Positions 30,764-43,025 are shown, counted from the stretch's first letter. The stretch is 64,000 bases of DNA from Anisus vortex (GCA_949126835.1 OX421497.1:2348271-2412270), one strand, 5' to 3'. Numbers and translations are program-made. The notes: generated from the sequence alone by a model not told the origin.

Positions 30764-33188
30764 CTATCTTATCTTATCTTATACATTACAGACGCTCCTT
30801 CTATAAAGAAGATTATTGCGTCCTACGCTCATCCATGGTCCGAGTCTAGTCTTGCATTTTTATTAATGTTTTAAATGATGTTAAGTTACTGGTTTTCCTG
30901 GTTTGTTCAGGCAACCCATTCCATGCCCGAATGCCACTCGGGAAGAAAGAGTACTTATATGCATTTGTTCTCGCATAAGGGACAAGGAAAGTGTTTCTAT
31001 CTTTATGTTTATCTGAGATTTGCAACAGATTGTTATTGTGTTGTATTTCTAAATTAGAGTTTAATGCCTTATGTATTATTACTACTTTACTCTTTGCCCT
31101 TCTGTCTTCTAGTGTTTCTAGGTTTAATGATTTGACTAATGGTGTTACTCTTGTTAATTGGGAATATTCGCTAGTTATGAACCTTGCAGCTCTTTTTTGA
31201 ATTTGTTCTAATTTTTTAATGTTTTCTTTAGTTGATGGGTCCCATACAGATGCTGCATATTCTAGTATAGGCCTAACTAATGTAATATAGCATTTTAGTT
31301 TTATGTTCTTATTACATTTGTAAAAGTTCCTTTTTATGAATCCTAAAGTTTTGTTTGATTTTTTTATTACTTCATCAATATGAGGGTTCCAAGATAACTT
31401 ATCATTTATTATTACTCCTAGATACTTAGCATTGTTAGTTTGAGTTAGTTCTTTACCATGAATGAAGTAGTTTGCTATTATTTGTTTCTTTTTCTTGGAT
31501 ACCCTTATTAGTTGGCATTTTTCTGGGTGAAAAGACATACTCCAGTTTGATTCCCATTTTTGTAGCTCATCTAGGTCTTTTTGTAGGAGTTCACTATCTT
31601 TTCCTGTCTTTATTATTCTATAAATTATGCAATCATCGGCAAATAATCTTACTTTTGTTCCTGTGTTGATGCAATTTGGCAGATCATTAATATAAATTAG
31701 AAATAGTAGGGGTCCTAGAACAGTTCCTTGTGGAACTCCTGAGTTTACAGTTATTGGTGATGACTTAGAGCCATTTATTATCACTGTTTGTTCTCTGCCT
31801 ATAAGAAAGTCCTGAATCCACTGATGTAAGGGACCAGATATGCCAAAATATTTAAGTTTTTTTAGTAGACTAGAATGATGAACTTTATCAAATGCTTTTG
31901 AAAAATCTAGTAATATAGCATCAATTTGGTTGTTATTATCTAATCCCTTTGACAAGTCATCTATTAGGCCTATTAATTGAGTCTCACATGATCTATTTTT
32001 CCTAAAGCCATGTTGGTGTGGGCACAGTGCATTAAGTTTGCTTAGATGATTTACTATACTACTATATATAATATGTTCAAGTAATTTACATGTTATGCTG
32101 GTTAGAGAAACAGGTCTATAATTACCGGGGTCAGATTTATCTCCTTTTTTGAAAAGGGGGGTTACATTAGCTAATTTCCAATCTCTGGGCACTTTGCCCT
32201 GGTTTAGAGAGGCCTGAAAAAGGATTTTAAAGATTGGAGATATTTCATTGGTTAGTTCTTTAAGCAGTCTTGCTGGTATTTCATCTGGACCAGAAGCTTT
32301 GTTTGCTTTTAAGTTGGTTAGGAGTTGTTTAATTCCTTTTTCATCTACATTTATATGTTCTATCTCTTCTAGTTTGTTTAAATTTATGAAGATTTCTTTG
32401 TCACCTGGATTTGAAAAAGATGATGCAAAGTATGTGTTAAGGATATTAGCTTTGGTTTCATTATCATTATAAGTTTCATTGTTTTGGCCTTTTAATGGAG
32501 CTATGCCTGTAGTGTCCATTTTTCTTGATTTAATGTAGGACCATAAGTTTTTATTATTATCTTTAGAAATTACATTGTTTACATATTCATTTTGCAGCTG
32601 TCTGCTTAGTTTCTGAGTTAAATGTTTAATTTTTAGGTATTTTTTATGTAGTCTAATTGAATTAGTTGCCTTAAACTTTTTGAATAGATTTTCTTTTTGT
32701 TTACACAGTTTCTTTAGTTTAGTGTTAAACCAACATTTGTTAATTTTATTTGATGTTTGTTTTGTTGGCACAGAATCAGCCATTATTGCTTTTAAGTTGG
32801 TTTTTATGAAATGCCAAATATCTTCAACTGGACTATTTATATTGTATTTAGTAAGAAAATTGGTTTGGAATTTTATTGCTGCTTGATGTAGTTCTGTTGT
32901 GTTACATTTATTCCAGAGGTAAATTATTCTTTTAGGTTTCTTGTTTATTTGGGTTTTTATTTTGTTATTTACTCTGACAATATCATGATCTGAAAGTCCA
33001 GGAATTATATCATAATCTACTACTAGTCCTGGTCTGTTAGTTAAGAATAAATCTAGTATATTATGGTTTCTTGTTGGTTTTTTATTAATTTGATTTAAGT
33101 TTAGATTTTGGATGGTATTGATAAACATTTCATTTATTTCTTTTATGTTTTGGTGTTTTTCTATAGAGTAGCTATTCCAATTTATATG
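30764..33188 (-). mobile_element. CR1/Jockey-group LINE, 5'-truncated copy
   Basis: In minus sense it starts within the endonuclease domain, continues through a complete RT to the stop at 30846-30848, and ends with a 3' UTR and a (ATAAG)n-type tail at 30764-30785. The 5' end is lost near 33188. At least six shorter copies of its 3' end lie in this window. Confidence 0.9.
30846..33128 (-). CDS. LINE reverse transcriptase (ORF2-like, N-terminally truncated)
   Basis: 760 codons from the first Met; the frame is open a little further upstream to about 33186. The N-terminus keeps the end of an APE-type endonuclease (LSDHDIV). A linker follows, then RT with SGPDEIPARLLK, NYRPVSLTS, a DFSKAFD block, GVPQGTVLGPLLFLIYINDL and FADDC. 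The C-terminal part carries LVRPILEYAASVWDP and FPSGIRAWNGLPEQ, as in CR1, L2 and Jockey relatives. No stop or frameshift interrupts it, so the copy is young despite lacking its 5' end. The enzyme would nick the target and copy its own RNA, but without the full endonuclease this copy is probably inactive. Confidence 0.88.
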   Translation of the reverse strand: MFINTIQNLNLNQINKKPTRNHNILDLFLTNRPGLVVDYDIIPGLSDHDIVRVNNKIKTQINKKPKRIIYLWNKCNTTELHQAAIKFQTNFLTKYNINSPVEDIWHFIKTNLKAIMADSVPTKQTSNKINKCWFNTKLKKLCKQKENLFKKFKATNSIRLHKKYLKIKHLTQKLSRQLQNEYVNNVISKDNNKNLWSYIKSRKMDTTGIAPLKGQNNETYNDNETKANILNTYFASSFSNPGDKEIFINLNKLEEIEHINVDEKGIKQLLTNLKANKASGPDEIPARLLKELTNEISPIFKILFQASLNQGKVPRDWKLANVTPLFKKGDKSDPGNYRPVSLTSITCKLLEHIIYSSIVNHLSKLNALCPHQHGFRKNRSCETQLIGLIDDLSKGLDNNNQIDAILLDFSKAFDKVHHSSLLKKLKYFGISGPLHQWIQDFLIGREQTVIINGSKSSPITVNSGVPQGTVLGPLLFLIYINDLPNCINTGTKVRLFADDCIIYRIIKTGKDSELLQKDLDELQKWESNWSMSFHPEKCQLIRVSKKKKQIIANYFIHGKELTQTNNAKYLGVIINDKLSWNPHIDEVIKKSNKTLGFIKRNFYKCNKNIKLKCYITLVRPILEYAASVWDPSTKENIKKLEQIQKRAARFITSEYSQLTRVTPLVKSLNLETLEDRRAKSKVVIIHKALNSNLEIQHNNNLLQISDKHKDRNTFLVPYARTNAYKYSFFPSGIRAWNGLPEQTRKTSNLTSFKTLIKMQD

Positions 33189-33926
33189 CCGCTAAGATAG
33201 TCATAGGAAATTTTTCTAAATTTAAATATATATTAAAGTTAAAGGCCTAAATTAAATATTAATTTAAAGCCTAAAGTCCTAAAGTATAGCATTTTCATAT
33301 ATAAGTATATAGTATATAAAGTCTAAGTCATAAAATTATAATATAATAATTATTAAAATTTATTAGGTCAATTTAGGCCTATGTTACTATGTAACTTTAA
33401 ACATATAATATAGTTCATATAAAAGGATTTAATCGTGAACTAAACTAAGTCCTTAGGCCTGTTTCTAACATGGCAATATAGTGCAATTGATTTACCTGAT
33501 TGATACTGATAGATTTTCTAAGATGTATCATGTTAAGACCTAAATTTAAAGTAACGTAAAATAAATGTCGCTTCGTGCTTAGTAATATTCTTTTCGTTTC
33601 TTTGTTTAAATTTTTACAAAAATTAAAATAATAAAAATATCAAGAAATATAGATCTAGATAACGAAACAAAACACCTTTAATCTCATCGTAATAATTGAA
33701 GTCATTTTATTTATATTTTAAAAACTCTTCAAACATACATTTAATATAAATCTGATTAATTTATTATACCGACAGGTGTACAACATTTAAAACAGTTTAA
33801 AAGAAAGTCTATAAATCAAATAATAATACCGGTAGTAAGGCCGCTACTATAGGCTAAGTCTACAGTATAGCTAGGCCTAGAGTCCTATGACTAAGCATAG
33901 GCCTAGCCTACATACAATTACACTTA
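33189..33926. other. AT-rich non-coding stretch
   Basis: No gene is recognised; TAGGCCTA words are frequent. Confidence 0.6.
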
Positions 33927-34728
33927 CGCCCGTCAACCCATGTCAGAGTATGGGCCACCATCAAGTTATCAACAGTTCTCCATATGCTCCTATCCTGAGT
34001 CATCCTTTCTAACTGGTTCCAGCTGAAACCCATCTTGGTGATTTCGGCTTACACTACTTCCAGGTCACGCCTCCACGTGTTTCTTGGGCTGCCCCTCTTC
34101 CTTTTTCCTTGGGGATTCCATCTCAATGCCTGCCTTGTAATGTTATTCGCTGGTTTGCGTAGTGTGTGACCTATCCAACCCCATCTTCTCTTCCTGATCC
34201 CCTCTTCAATTGTGGTCTGGTTGATCCTTTCTTAAAGGCTGACATTGCTGATGGTGTCAGGCCATCGTATTTGCAGAATTCTTCTAAGGCAGCTGTTGGT
34301 GAATGCTTGGGCTTTCCTGATGGTAGTCTTTGTCATCCGCCATGTCTCCGCTCCATATTGTAGGACTGACTTCACGTTTGAATTGAACAGTCAGATCTTA
34401 GTTTTCCTGGACAACTCTCTGGACTTTCATATGTTATTGATCTGTAGGCCTATATTGTAAATAGGCTGCTATTCCTTTGCCAATCCTTGCCGTGACATCT
34501 GCATCTGTTCCGCACTGTTGATCTACTTTTTAGTACAATACTGCCCAGATAAATAAATGACTGGAATTCTTCCAACTGGCTTCCGTTAAGTGTGACGACA
34601 TTCGTGCTGGTAGGGTTAATTTTCAGAATCTTTGATGATGCTAAAGCCGATTTCCATTGCTGTGGCTGACACTAACTTAGTTTTTTCTTGCATCTGTTGG
34701 TGGCCATCCGCAAAATCCAAGTCGCCCA
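33927..34728 (-). mobile_element. Decayed RTE-type LINE 3' fragment
   Basis: The complement reads the C-terminal end of the same type of ORF as 47.9-49.3 kb ([17 protein letters not shown] near 34090-34130, and a GWVDGRK-like end), broken by stops. It ends with the CTTACG-type tail. Confidence 0.75.
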
Positions 34729-35040
34729 GTTACATAAAAGCTTACTAAATTATGTTCCGTTGTCGTGGTCAATTTTACCTTAGAAGAGACCCAAAAGCTT
34801 AGCCTATATATGCTTTTGTGGTAGCCTACATATTCGAAACCCTATATGTTAGATATAGGGCCTAAGCTTATTTGGAATAATAAATACCGGTAATATTATT
34901 TTTAATATGCATACCTATGTCACTAGGTATACTGCTAAGGTCGCCTCTGTTGACCTACTCTGTACTTAGTAGTAACATTTGTTTAATAGGCTCAATACTT
35001 ACTAAAACTATTATAGAGACTAGCTAAAGTGAGAGACACA
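34729..35040. other. No gene recognised
   Basis: AT-rich spacer between two LINE fragments. Confidence 0.5.
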
Positions 35041-35720
35041 CATGAAGAGAGAAATATAAAGGAGGCCGGTTGCGGTCCTGCGATTATGCAGGGGTCTCTG
35101 GAAACGAGATCCTTAGCCAAGAGGGAGTCCCCGTTGACACCGGTTCTGGATGATCGAATCATTCTCGATTGAGAGTACATTTCGCATGATCCGTGAATGG
35201 TAAACGGAGCAGTGGTACAGAGGCTGGGACAATTCTCACAAGGGCCGAGGTGTGTGTCAACATCTGAAACGGCCCAATCGAGCCGGCCCGTGGTGGAAGC
35301 TCCGCAGAGGGGAATCTTTTATGAGAGCCCAGTTCCGCACGGGGCATTGTCCGATAGGGGCCTTAGGCTTATGCCCTAAGAGGATTCGCGGTGTAGAAAC
35401 TGCAGGGTAGGGACGATCGACCACGTACTTGCAGAGTGCTCTGCCTCTTTGCAGGAGATTACAACGGATGTGAACGGTCAACCGTTTGTGCCGACCCTAT
35501 ATGGGAGTGTATCACAGTTGCGTGATACAGCGAAATTCGTTCTCCGAGCCCTAAGAGAGTAATCTCGGCTAGCATTCTGCTCGTCCAGAAGTGGAGTTCA
35601 AGTGGGGTCTTGCGGTCAGTTCACCGCACTGTCAACCAACACGTCACGCCGCGGGTTCTATCCCTTCCGCCGACCGATCCCTGTCGCCATGAAGGAGTTT
35701 TGGGGCTAGTGGAAAAAATA
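35041..35720 (+). mobile_element. 3' end of another LINE, GC-rich
   Basis: From about 35391 a frame reads CRNCRVGTIDHVLAECSAS, a C-x2-C...H...C cluster of the kind found at the C-terminus of many non-LTR reverse transcriptases. It continues to a TAA at about 35562. A GC-rich 3' UTR with a tRNA-box-B-like GGGTTCTATCCC near 35655 follows. The upstream part (35061-35390) has the same composition but broken frames. Confidence 0.6.
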
Positions 35721-36436
35721 TTCTTCTATCTAGAAGGAAACTCTGTAAACTGGTAGCAGATAGCCTATAGATATATACTTTACTAGACTAATTGACTAAT
35801 ATAATATTATAGAAGACACTAATACTAATAACAGTAGCCTAGGCCTAGAACTAAACAGTTCAAATAGTGTATTAACATGTCCTTGTAAATGCACTCAATC
35901 AATTTCAATGTCATATTTAATAAGTCGATTCTCGAAAATGTTGCTGTTTAAAAATCTTTATTTGAAAAATGATTTTTTGTTGTTTTTAGAAAGAATTAAA
36001 GAGTCAAAATATTTTTTTTCTCACTGATATTTGAAGCAAAAATAGAAGACGAAAAATAAATGCTTTACTTTAACTTTAAACAAATTTTATAAATACAAGT
36101 TTTGTGAAAACTAATTCCCTTGCTAGAAATAATAAAGATTTTATGTTTCTTGAGTTATCTCCCCCGTCATCATGTTGTTTGCACGCCAAGTTGTTTTAAA
36201 CGTCAATATTTGTTTTTCAAATTTCAAGAAAATTTAAATAGGTATGCAGCCTATGTTATTTAAGAAATATTATTTAAATAATACTAGATTATGTTCATAA
36301 CTGAAATAAATTATTAAAAGATGCAAAGTTTAAAACCAAAAATTTGTTTCTTAATTTAAATTTAAAGTATTTTTTAGTTTCAAATTTTAAAAAAATTGGC
36401 TTAATGGTGAATTAACTTAAATTATAGTATTTTAAG
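35721..36436. other. AT-rich non-coding stretch
   Basis: No gene is recognised. The part at 36110-36290 partly resembles 24.7-24.9 kb (CTAGAAATAA...TTATCT...CATCA...GTTGCACACCAA-type words), a likely shared old repeat. Confidence 0.5.
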
Positions 36437-36712
36437 AGTGACAGCTTGGCTTTGCATTCGGATGGTGTACTAAAGTCCTGGGTTCAAAAATTCAAATGCA
36501 GATGAAGGCTTTGGTTTGTTCTTGAATCTGAATGGTGTTACTTACTCTACCCAGCTCTAATGGGTACTTGACTTTAGTTGGGGTAAAGTAAAAGTTGTAG
36601 GGCATTGCATGTGCTGACCACTCAATCCCCTAGTAGACTATGCAATTCAATGCAATGGCCACAGAAGCAGGTAAATACTGCTTCACCAGCCCTTTGGATC
36701 AAACAAACTTAA
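36437..36712 (+). mobile_element. tRNA-derived SINE (family B), older copy
   Basis: It retains CCTGGGTTCAAA, GGGGTAAAGTAAAAG, CAATCCCCTAGTAGACT and GCTTCACCAGCCC, with a 15-bp internal duplication near 36650. Confidence 0.8.
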
Positions 36713-37902
36713 AAATAACAGATGTTTTACACACTAAATTTATAAATTAATATTTCTTTATTTTGTTGAAAATATATTGAATTTAATAATAATTATAATT
36801 ATGGAATTATCCTTTAAAGTAATCTTTGTTAATTTCATTTTTATTTTTTTAAATTAAATTCTTTGATTCCTACAAACAAAGACCACATATATGTCAAACT
36901 ATACAGATAGAAGAAAATGTAAACAAAAGATTACAATAAGATTAATAAGAAGCAACAATGAAAATATTTATACAAGAACTATAACATTTTAATATAGACG
37001 ATTATTATGCTATGTTGACAAAACAAAAAAAAGCTAAATGTAAATAAATAAGTGTTTCTCATAATTATTTATATGGCCATAAAACATCAGAGAGTAGTTA
37101 TAAAGGTACACTTTTATTTCAAATTATTATTGAAACAAATCTTAATAACTTCCTGAATGAATCTTAGAAAGAATAGCTTTTTATCAATGTTTATATGACA
37201 CAATCAAAATTTAATGCTAAAAAAGATCACTTAAAAAAAGTATCTTTCTCATTCTCATCATGCAAAACAAATATAACAGGTCTAAAATACAAACATAAAT
37301 TAGAAATGACCTATGCTTATCACTAAAATTCCTCTACTGTAGTTCATAAAATTAAATAGTGCCACACATGAGTTCACATAATTAAAATAGTGTAGATCAT
37401 TAGAAACAAAAATTCTCATGGAGCCACAGATCATAGCAACTACACCTCATCCTTGATTTAATCAAACTGCCTCATACTGTAAATCTCAATTTTTCAGAAA
37501 ATATTTGTCCTCTATATGTTGTATTTTTTTGTATGCCCTCACAGATCTTCAAAAAAGAAGAATCTCCAAAACTGTAATGCAGGGTTAAACTTATGGAAGA
37601 GAAATGGTCTAGATATATCTTTATAGGTCTTTACTTTCACATATTCATAAAACTTTTCTCAACAATTCATTGATAGGTACATTTTATAGATACACATTAA
37701 GAAAATTATGTAGGCCTACACATTGAGAAGGTTTTAATTAAGAATGTAACTGTAGATACATGTAGAGGTTCAATACCAATGTAAAGTTGTCAGATGGTGC
37801 AAAGACATAAAGTCTTCAGAAAAACCCACACAAATCTCTTAAATAAAATTTACCTAGTTAAAATGAAATATCAAACTACACAATACACGAGATATACAAA
37901 TA
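36713..37902. other. AT-rich non-coding stretch
   Basis: No gene is recognised. Confidence 0.6.
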
Positions 37903-38692
37903 TGAGCCCAAGTCAAAAGGTGCTCTTTCAAGGGAAAAAATTTCATATTCACAGAGAGGTGTAAAAATTCACTTAAGTTTTGTCAGAACCTTCCTACACA
38001 TGATTTGAATAGTGGGAAGATAAGTTATACACCGGAAAAGACACAGTGACAAAAAACGGGAAACAATAGTAATGGCTGCTATAGACAATTATACCTTGGT
38101 GTCACTTAGGACAAATGACAACAAAAAATTGACTTCAGAAAAAAACATACTAATTCTTGATGGATTTCTTCAAGAATTTAACACACATATCTCCATAGCC
38201 TATATTTATGATATTCAAGAGTATTACAAGCATAGGAGTTGCAAAAGAGGGGGTTTAGGAGCATAAACTTCACTCACTTGAAATGACAACAAACTGTCCT
38301 AAGCAACACTATTTCTTTTAAACCCTTGTAAAAAATATCCCTGCATCAATTTGAGCAAACTTTGTGGCAAATAGTTATTTAAGGTCTTCTTGTATTCACC
38401 AAATGAGTTTGAGATACATATAAAGCTCCTAGGTTATTCAAATAAAGTCTAGAAAAAGTGCATGTAATTAGTCACTTAAGAGTCACCGGCAAAAAAACTT
38501 AATATTTTCATCTAAAATGCGTTATGAGTCATTTTTTTTATCAACCTAGGTCAAAATGCTATCTCATGCTATCTTGTTGTCCATGTTTGGTGTGAACTAA
38601 GTCCAAGTTTTAACTATTTCATTGCATTTTGACCCTTTAATAGCGATTTTAAAAATATCAGTTTTGAGGTACGACCTTTTGACTTGGGCTCA
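37903..38692. mobile_element. TIR DNA element with TA target, 790 bp
   Basis: TGAGCCCAAGTCAAAAGGT at the left is matched by its exact complement at the right end, with TA on both sides (37901-37902, 38693-38694). A 64-codon frame at 38072-38266 has no recognisable domain and is probably chance. It is a non-autonomous element. Confidence 0.8.
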
Positions 38693-38694
38693 TA

Positions 38695-39100
38695 TACATG
38701 ATAGTAAAATAATTATGTCCTAATATAAAGTTCCAATCCAATACCATGAAAACAATTACCGGTAGTTAACCTAAAAAACATTCTAATTATTAAAATCCAT
38801 GGAACTTAGAAAACACAATTTATCATCCTCTTAATAATAATTTCATTTAATAAAGAACTTTTATAATATATTATATTAAAGGATGAATCATATAAATTCC
38901 TATAGTCTACTACCTCAAACATTGAGTAATACAAAACATTGATTTAGTCAACAGATCACATGGAGGGATTTCTCTTCACTAATTTCATTCTTGTCACATT
39001 ATTGCATGACATTATACTTTACAGACCATAGATTGATGGCACCATATCATTTATTCATATTTGTTTACAAATGTCTGGTCAAGTGATCAAGTTTGATTAG
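38695..39100. other. No gene recognised
   Basis: AT-rich spacer. Confidence 0.5.
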
Positions 39101-39415
39101 GGCCGAGAGGTCTGGCGGTATCTGCCCGGCCTTAACCGCGCCAACCCATGGTGGTGGCTAAATAGGTCAGAGCAAAGCATTATATTTATATCATAATATT
39201 CCGCACTGACCACTGCCCCTTTGGGGCATACTTTGCCAGGCTCCGGCCTAACTTTGACTCACTGTGTCGCCACTATGGGGAGGAGGAGGAGACAGTTCTC
39301 TACGGAAATTAAGACGTACCCAGACACACGGCAGACTTCTTATCCAGGGCTATGAGGGAATAATTCTCTCAGCTCTCAGCACAAACAGAGTTCAAGTCTG
39401 GTAAATTGATCATAC
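39101..39415 (+). mobile_element. Small LINE C-terminal fragment
   Basis: A short frame near 39205-39310 reads FARLRPNFDSLCRHYGEEEE, like the C-terminal Cys/His part of LINE reverse transcriptases, in a GC-rich patch. The frame breaks soon after. Confidence 0.5.
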
Positions 39416-39536
39416 CGTAAACCTTGCAATAGTTAGCATATAACAACTTCAATAACAGAAAATTCTTATTATAATATATAACATGTATAAGTATAAGGCA
39501 TATAACACAAATGCATTTTTTTAGACCCTTTAATTA

Positions 39537-39962
39537 CCGTATATACTCGCATATAAGTCGCACTTTTTTTACCAAAAATTTCGACAAAAAGTAGGGGTGC
39601 GACTTATACACCCGACCCTGTTTTTGAAAAGTTCGAAAAACATCACTACTCTGTCATGAGGTTTCCTAACTAACCCCTATAGTTGATTGGAGTTATGTAT
39701 AATTATTAGGATATGCCTTTATTTGATTAGGTTTGCCTTATGCACGATTAAAACAATTTTTTAAGGAAAGTTTCCAAATTAGGGTGAATATTTAGTAAGT
39801 TTATGTTAAAAAGGTATGCATTTTTTAGATATTAAAAGGCAGTGTAACCCGGGAAGTCGGGGTGCGACTTATGTGCGGGTCAATGACAACGTATAAGAAA
39901 AAAAATCTTAAACTAGGGATGCGACTTGTACACCGGTGCGACTTATACGCGAGTATATACGG
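39537..39962. mobile_element. TIR DNA element (TA target), short copy, 426 bp
   Basis: The ends are inverse copies of CCGTATATACTCGC(A/G)TATAA; TA flanks at 39535-39536 and 39963-39964. It is an internally deleted version of 27724-28918. It lies 38 bp beyond the stop codon of the fourth zinc-finger gene. Confidence 0.85.
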
Positions 39963-39999
39963 TAAACTCTTTCTTAAACACAATAAATTTATACAGCTT

Positions 40000-41103
40000 T
40001 TATAAGGAATGAATTCTATGGTGTTTTTTAAGGTTTCTGTTGTCAGTAAATTCTTTATTACATATGTCACATTTATAAGGCTTCAATCCTGAATGTACTC
40101 TTTGGTGTTTTTTAAAGTTTCCACTTTGGGAAAATTCTTTACTACATATGTCACATTTATAAGGCTTCAATCCTGAATGTACTCTTAGGTGTTTTTTAAG
40201 GTTTCCGTTGTCTGTAAATTCTTTACTACACATGTCACATTTATAAGGCGTCAATCCTGAATGTACTCTTAGGTGTTTTTTTAAGTATCTTTTATCAGTA
40301 AATTCTTTACTACACATGTCACATTTATAAGGTTTCAATCGTGAATGTATTCTTTGGTGTTTTTTTAAGTCGCTTTTATCAGAAAATTCCTTACTACATA
40401 TGTCACATTTATAAGTATAAGGCTTCAATCCAGAATGTATTCTTATGTGTGTTACTAAGTGATAACTTTGAGAAAATTCTTTACTACATCTGTCACATTT
40501 ATAAGGCTTTAACTTTAATCCTGAATGAACTCTTTGGTGTTTTTTTAAGTTTCCATTGTCATGAAATTCTTTACTACATATGTCACATTTATAAGGCTTC
40601 AATCCTGAATGTACTCTTAGGTGTTTTTTAAGGTTTCCGTTGTCTGTAAATTCTTTACTACATATGTCACATTTATAAGGCTTCAATCCTGAATGTATTC
40701 TTTGGTGTCTTTTAAAGTCCCAATTATTGGAAAATTCTTTATCACATATGTCACATTTATAATGTACTCTTTGGTGTTTTTTTAAGTTCCATTTATCTGA
40801 AAATTCTTTACTACAAATGTCACATATAAATAGTTTTTCATTTGTATGATTGTTCAAGTGATTAATTAAATTTCTCTTACCAACATATTTCTTATTACAC
40901 ATCAAACAATGATAGGGTGGTTCAACTACATGACATCTTTGATGTTCTTTTAAGTTTACACTCCAATAAAATTCTTTACTACATAGGCCACATTTAAATA
41001 GTTTCTCACCTGTATGATTCCACAAATGGTATTTTAAAATATTGAAGACAACAAATGTCTCATTACAAATTAAACATTTGAAGGTTATTTCTTGTGAATG
41101 CAT
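40000..41103 (-). CDS. C2H2 zinc-finger protein, 13 fingers
   Basis: 367 codons, uninterrupted. The start MHSQEITFKCLIC matches the start of the second array, supporting ATG 41103. Fingers 1 and 3 are variants (FKCLICN...HLWNH, YHCLMCN...HLNNH). Finger 2 ends RCH. The rest are regular YKCDICSKEF types with SGLKP linkers. Three linkers are odd: none at all between fingers 4 and 5 (HQRVH directly followed by YKCDIC), SGLKLKP before finger 8, and SGLKPYT before finger 9. The protein ends HHRIHSL. No KRAB, SCAN, BTB or other domain is present in this exon. It probably binds DNA in the nucleus; the target is unknown. It is the only complete zinc-finger reading frame in the window. Confidence 0.92.
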   Translation of the reverse strand: MHSQEITFKCLICNETFVVFNILKYHLWNHTGEKLFKCGLCSKEFYWSVNLKEHQRCHVVEPPYHCLMCNKKYVGKRNLINHLNNHTNEKLFICDICSKEFSDKWNLKKHQRVHYKCDICDKEFSNNWDFKRHQRIHSGLKPYKCDICSKEFTDNGNLKKHLRVHSGLKPYKCDICSKEFHDNGNLKKHQRVHSGLKLKPYKCDRCSKEFSQSYHLVTHIRIHSGLKPYTYKCDICSKEFSDKSDLKKHQRIHSRLKPYKCDMCSKEFTDKRYLKKHLRVHSGLTPYKCDMCSKEFTDNGNLKKHLRVHSGLKPYKCDICSKEFSQSGNFKKHQRVHSGLKPYKCDICNKEFTDNRNLKKHHRIHSL

Positions 41104-42015
41104 TGTTTGATTTTTTAAAAAGACTTACTTTGAAAATTTGCTTTACTGATATTACAGCTTATGTAACACTAAAGCTCTATAATCTATGAGTCATTTTGTG
41201 GTACTGCTGTGAATAGGTAATACATTATTAAATGTTTTTTACAATCCAAACATTAAAATAGCATCTTCCAAATTAGGCTGAATGAAAATTGTTTTTACTA
41301 AAGTAACATATAAAAGGTCTTTGTTCAGAATGATGTGTTCTGTATTGCTTTAGAGTTAAGCTTCATTTCTGGTGTTTAAAGAACACATTTTTTTAATATA
41401 AAAATGCTTTAAATTCTGCACATAAACCTATTACTTTCAAAGATTTCTGTTGGCTTAGAGAAAATAGCTTATATAAATGGCCAAAGAAACTTGTGCATGG
41501 TGCTTAACAGAGCTCTCTGAATCACATTGGCCCAACTAGGTTGCTTTGTATTTTCTTGGAATGTATTTTCTATTGATATTGATATGTTTTACTGTTTGAC
41601 TGTTGTTCCATACAAAACAATAAATTAGATTCTGCCTTAAGTTTCAGCTTTGAGATTTGTTTTTCCTCTACTTGTAAAATTTGTAAGACATTTTCTTTGC
41701 GTCCTTTCCTCTTGTGTGAAATTTCTAATTAAACATAGAAAATGCTTAGCCTGAGAAAGTCTTGAGTATTCTCTTGAAATATCCACACTTATCCACTGAT
41801 CTTTTTTTTTGAATAACGTGTTTTACATTTCCTAAAAGGAGAAAAAAAATATTTACAATTACAAACAAGTCTAGGCTTAAATCAACAAAAAAATTAACAT
41901 AAAAGAATAAGATATAAAAATTTGAACATAATTCCAATATGTTAAAATTTAAAATTAATATCTGCAAAAGTTGTACCTCTGGCACTATTTCATGCATCTC
42001 TATTTTAGAGGACAT
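41104..42015 (-). other. 5' region of the fourth zinc-finger gene
   Basis: The segment at about 41600-41840 aligns with 10855-11090 upstream of the second array. A possible upstream exon at 41960-42015 starts ATG and reads MSSKIEMHEIVPEVQLLQ before a GATATTA boundary. Both are weak exon candidates that need transcript data. Confidence 0.45.
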
Positions 42016-43025
42016 CCATTAATTAAGTTAATAATATTTACCCCACCCCCATCCCGCTTTCGAACTTTCAGAGACCCTTACCGGTACTATGAAATTATGT
42101 CAACAATTTACCCCCTTCCCCAATCACCATAATAAGTAACACAATTTTATAGGCGGGCTTTTATCATAAATTATGTCTTAAGTAGAATTGCAATTGAAAA
42201 TAATAAGTTGTAATACCTACATTTTTAAACGGCTTAACAGACTTCATATTGACTATAACCCTTACAGGTGTAGCCACGATTGGGAAGAGGGGGTAGGGGT
42301 GCAACCAGGTGCTACCCCCCATTTTTATTACCAATTTGAGGATTTTAACAATATTTCTTTCTCATTGTATGCTTACTATTACTATTTCCCTAGAAATATT
42401 TTTATGAATTTTATGTTTCCTTAATTTTGATACAAAGTTAGTTGTTCAATAGTTTAGGGGGAAATTCTGCACCAGTTGAGAATAAGCTTTCTTTTTTGAT
42501 TGTATGTTTACTATTCCCTCTTGCATTATTGCCTCCTCCTTGCACTTTATAAAGTTTATACATAGTTTCACTCCGTGTCCCCTTACCACTCCTAACCTTG
42601 CACTTATTGCCAACACAGCCTTGAAATCCTGGCTATGCCAATGATAATAATACATTTTTATCTCATACACATTTTCCAGACAGTTTTAAATTTACAGTTT
42701 GAAATTATGAAATAAATATATTTAATCAACTTAATTGTAATGTTAGTTAGCAAAAATAAATTATGGTACCGGTAGTTAATATAATAATATATGAATTACT
42801 TATAGTTATAGGGTTGATTAACAAAAATCAATTTTGAATGCTCCAAAACAAATTTTTTTTTTTTGGAAAGTAGGCTTATTATTTTGGCCACAGATTTTTT
42901 TAATGAAGAAAATATCTTAAGATAACCATGTTGGATTCGCACAATATACTTCATTTAATGTCTTGCAAATCTTGTCTTTTAAAATCCAAATAACTATCAC
43001 ATACTAATATAAATAACACCATTCT
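42016..43025. other. No gene recognised; possible MITE at about 42266-42641
   Basis: A GTGTAGCCACGATT-type word near 42268 and GCCTTGAAATCCTGGCTATG near 42618 are imperfectly inverse, like ends of hAT-type MITEs, but no target duplication was found. Confidence 0.35.

Noticed and set aside
38072..38266. 64-codon frame starting MAAIDNYTLV
   Set aside because: It lies wholly inside a TIR element, is short and has no recognisable domain or family.
40341..40631. 96-codon plus-strand frame with repeated words
   Set aside because: Its repetition is the antisense of the finger array; not a gene. The same holds for 27375-27674.
42266..42641. hAT-type MITE
   Set aside because: Inverse ends are imperfect and no 8-bp target duplication was found, so kept only as a note.
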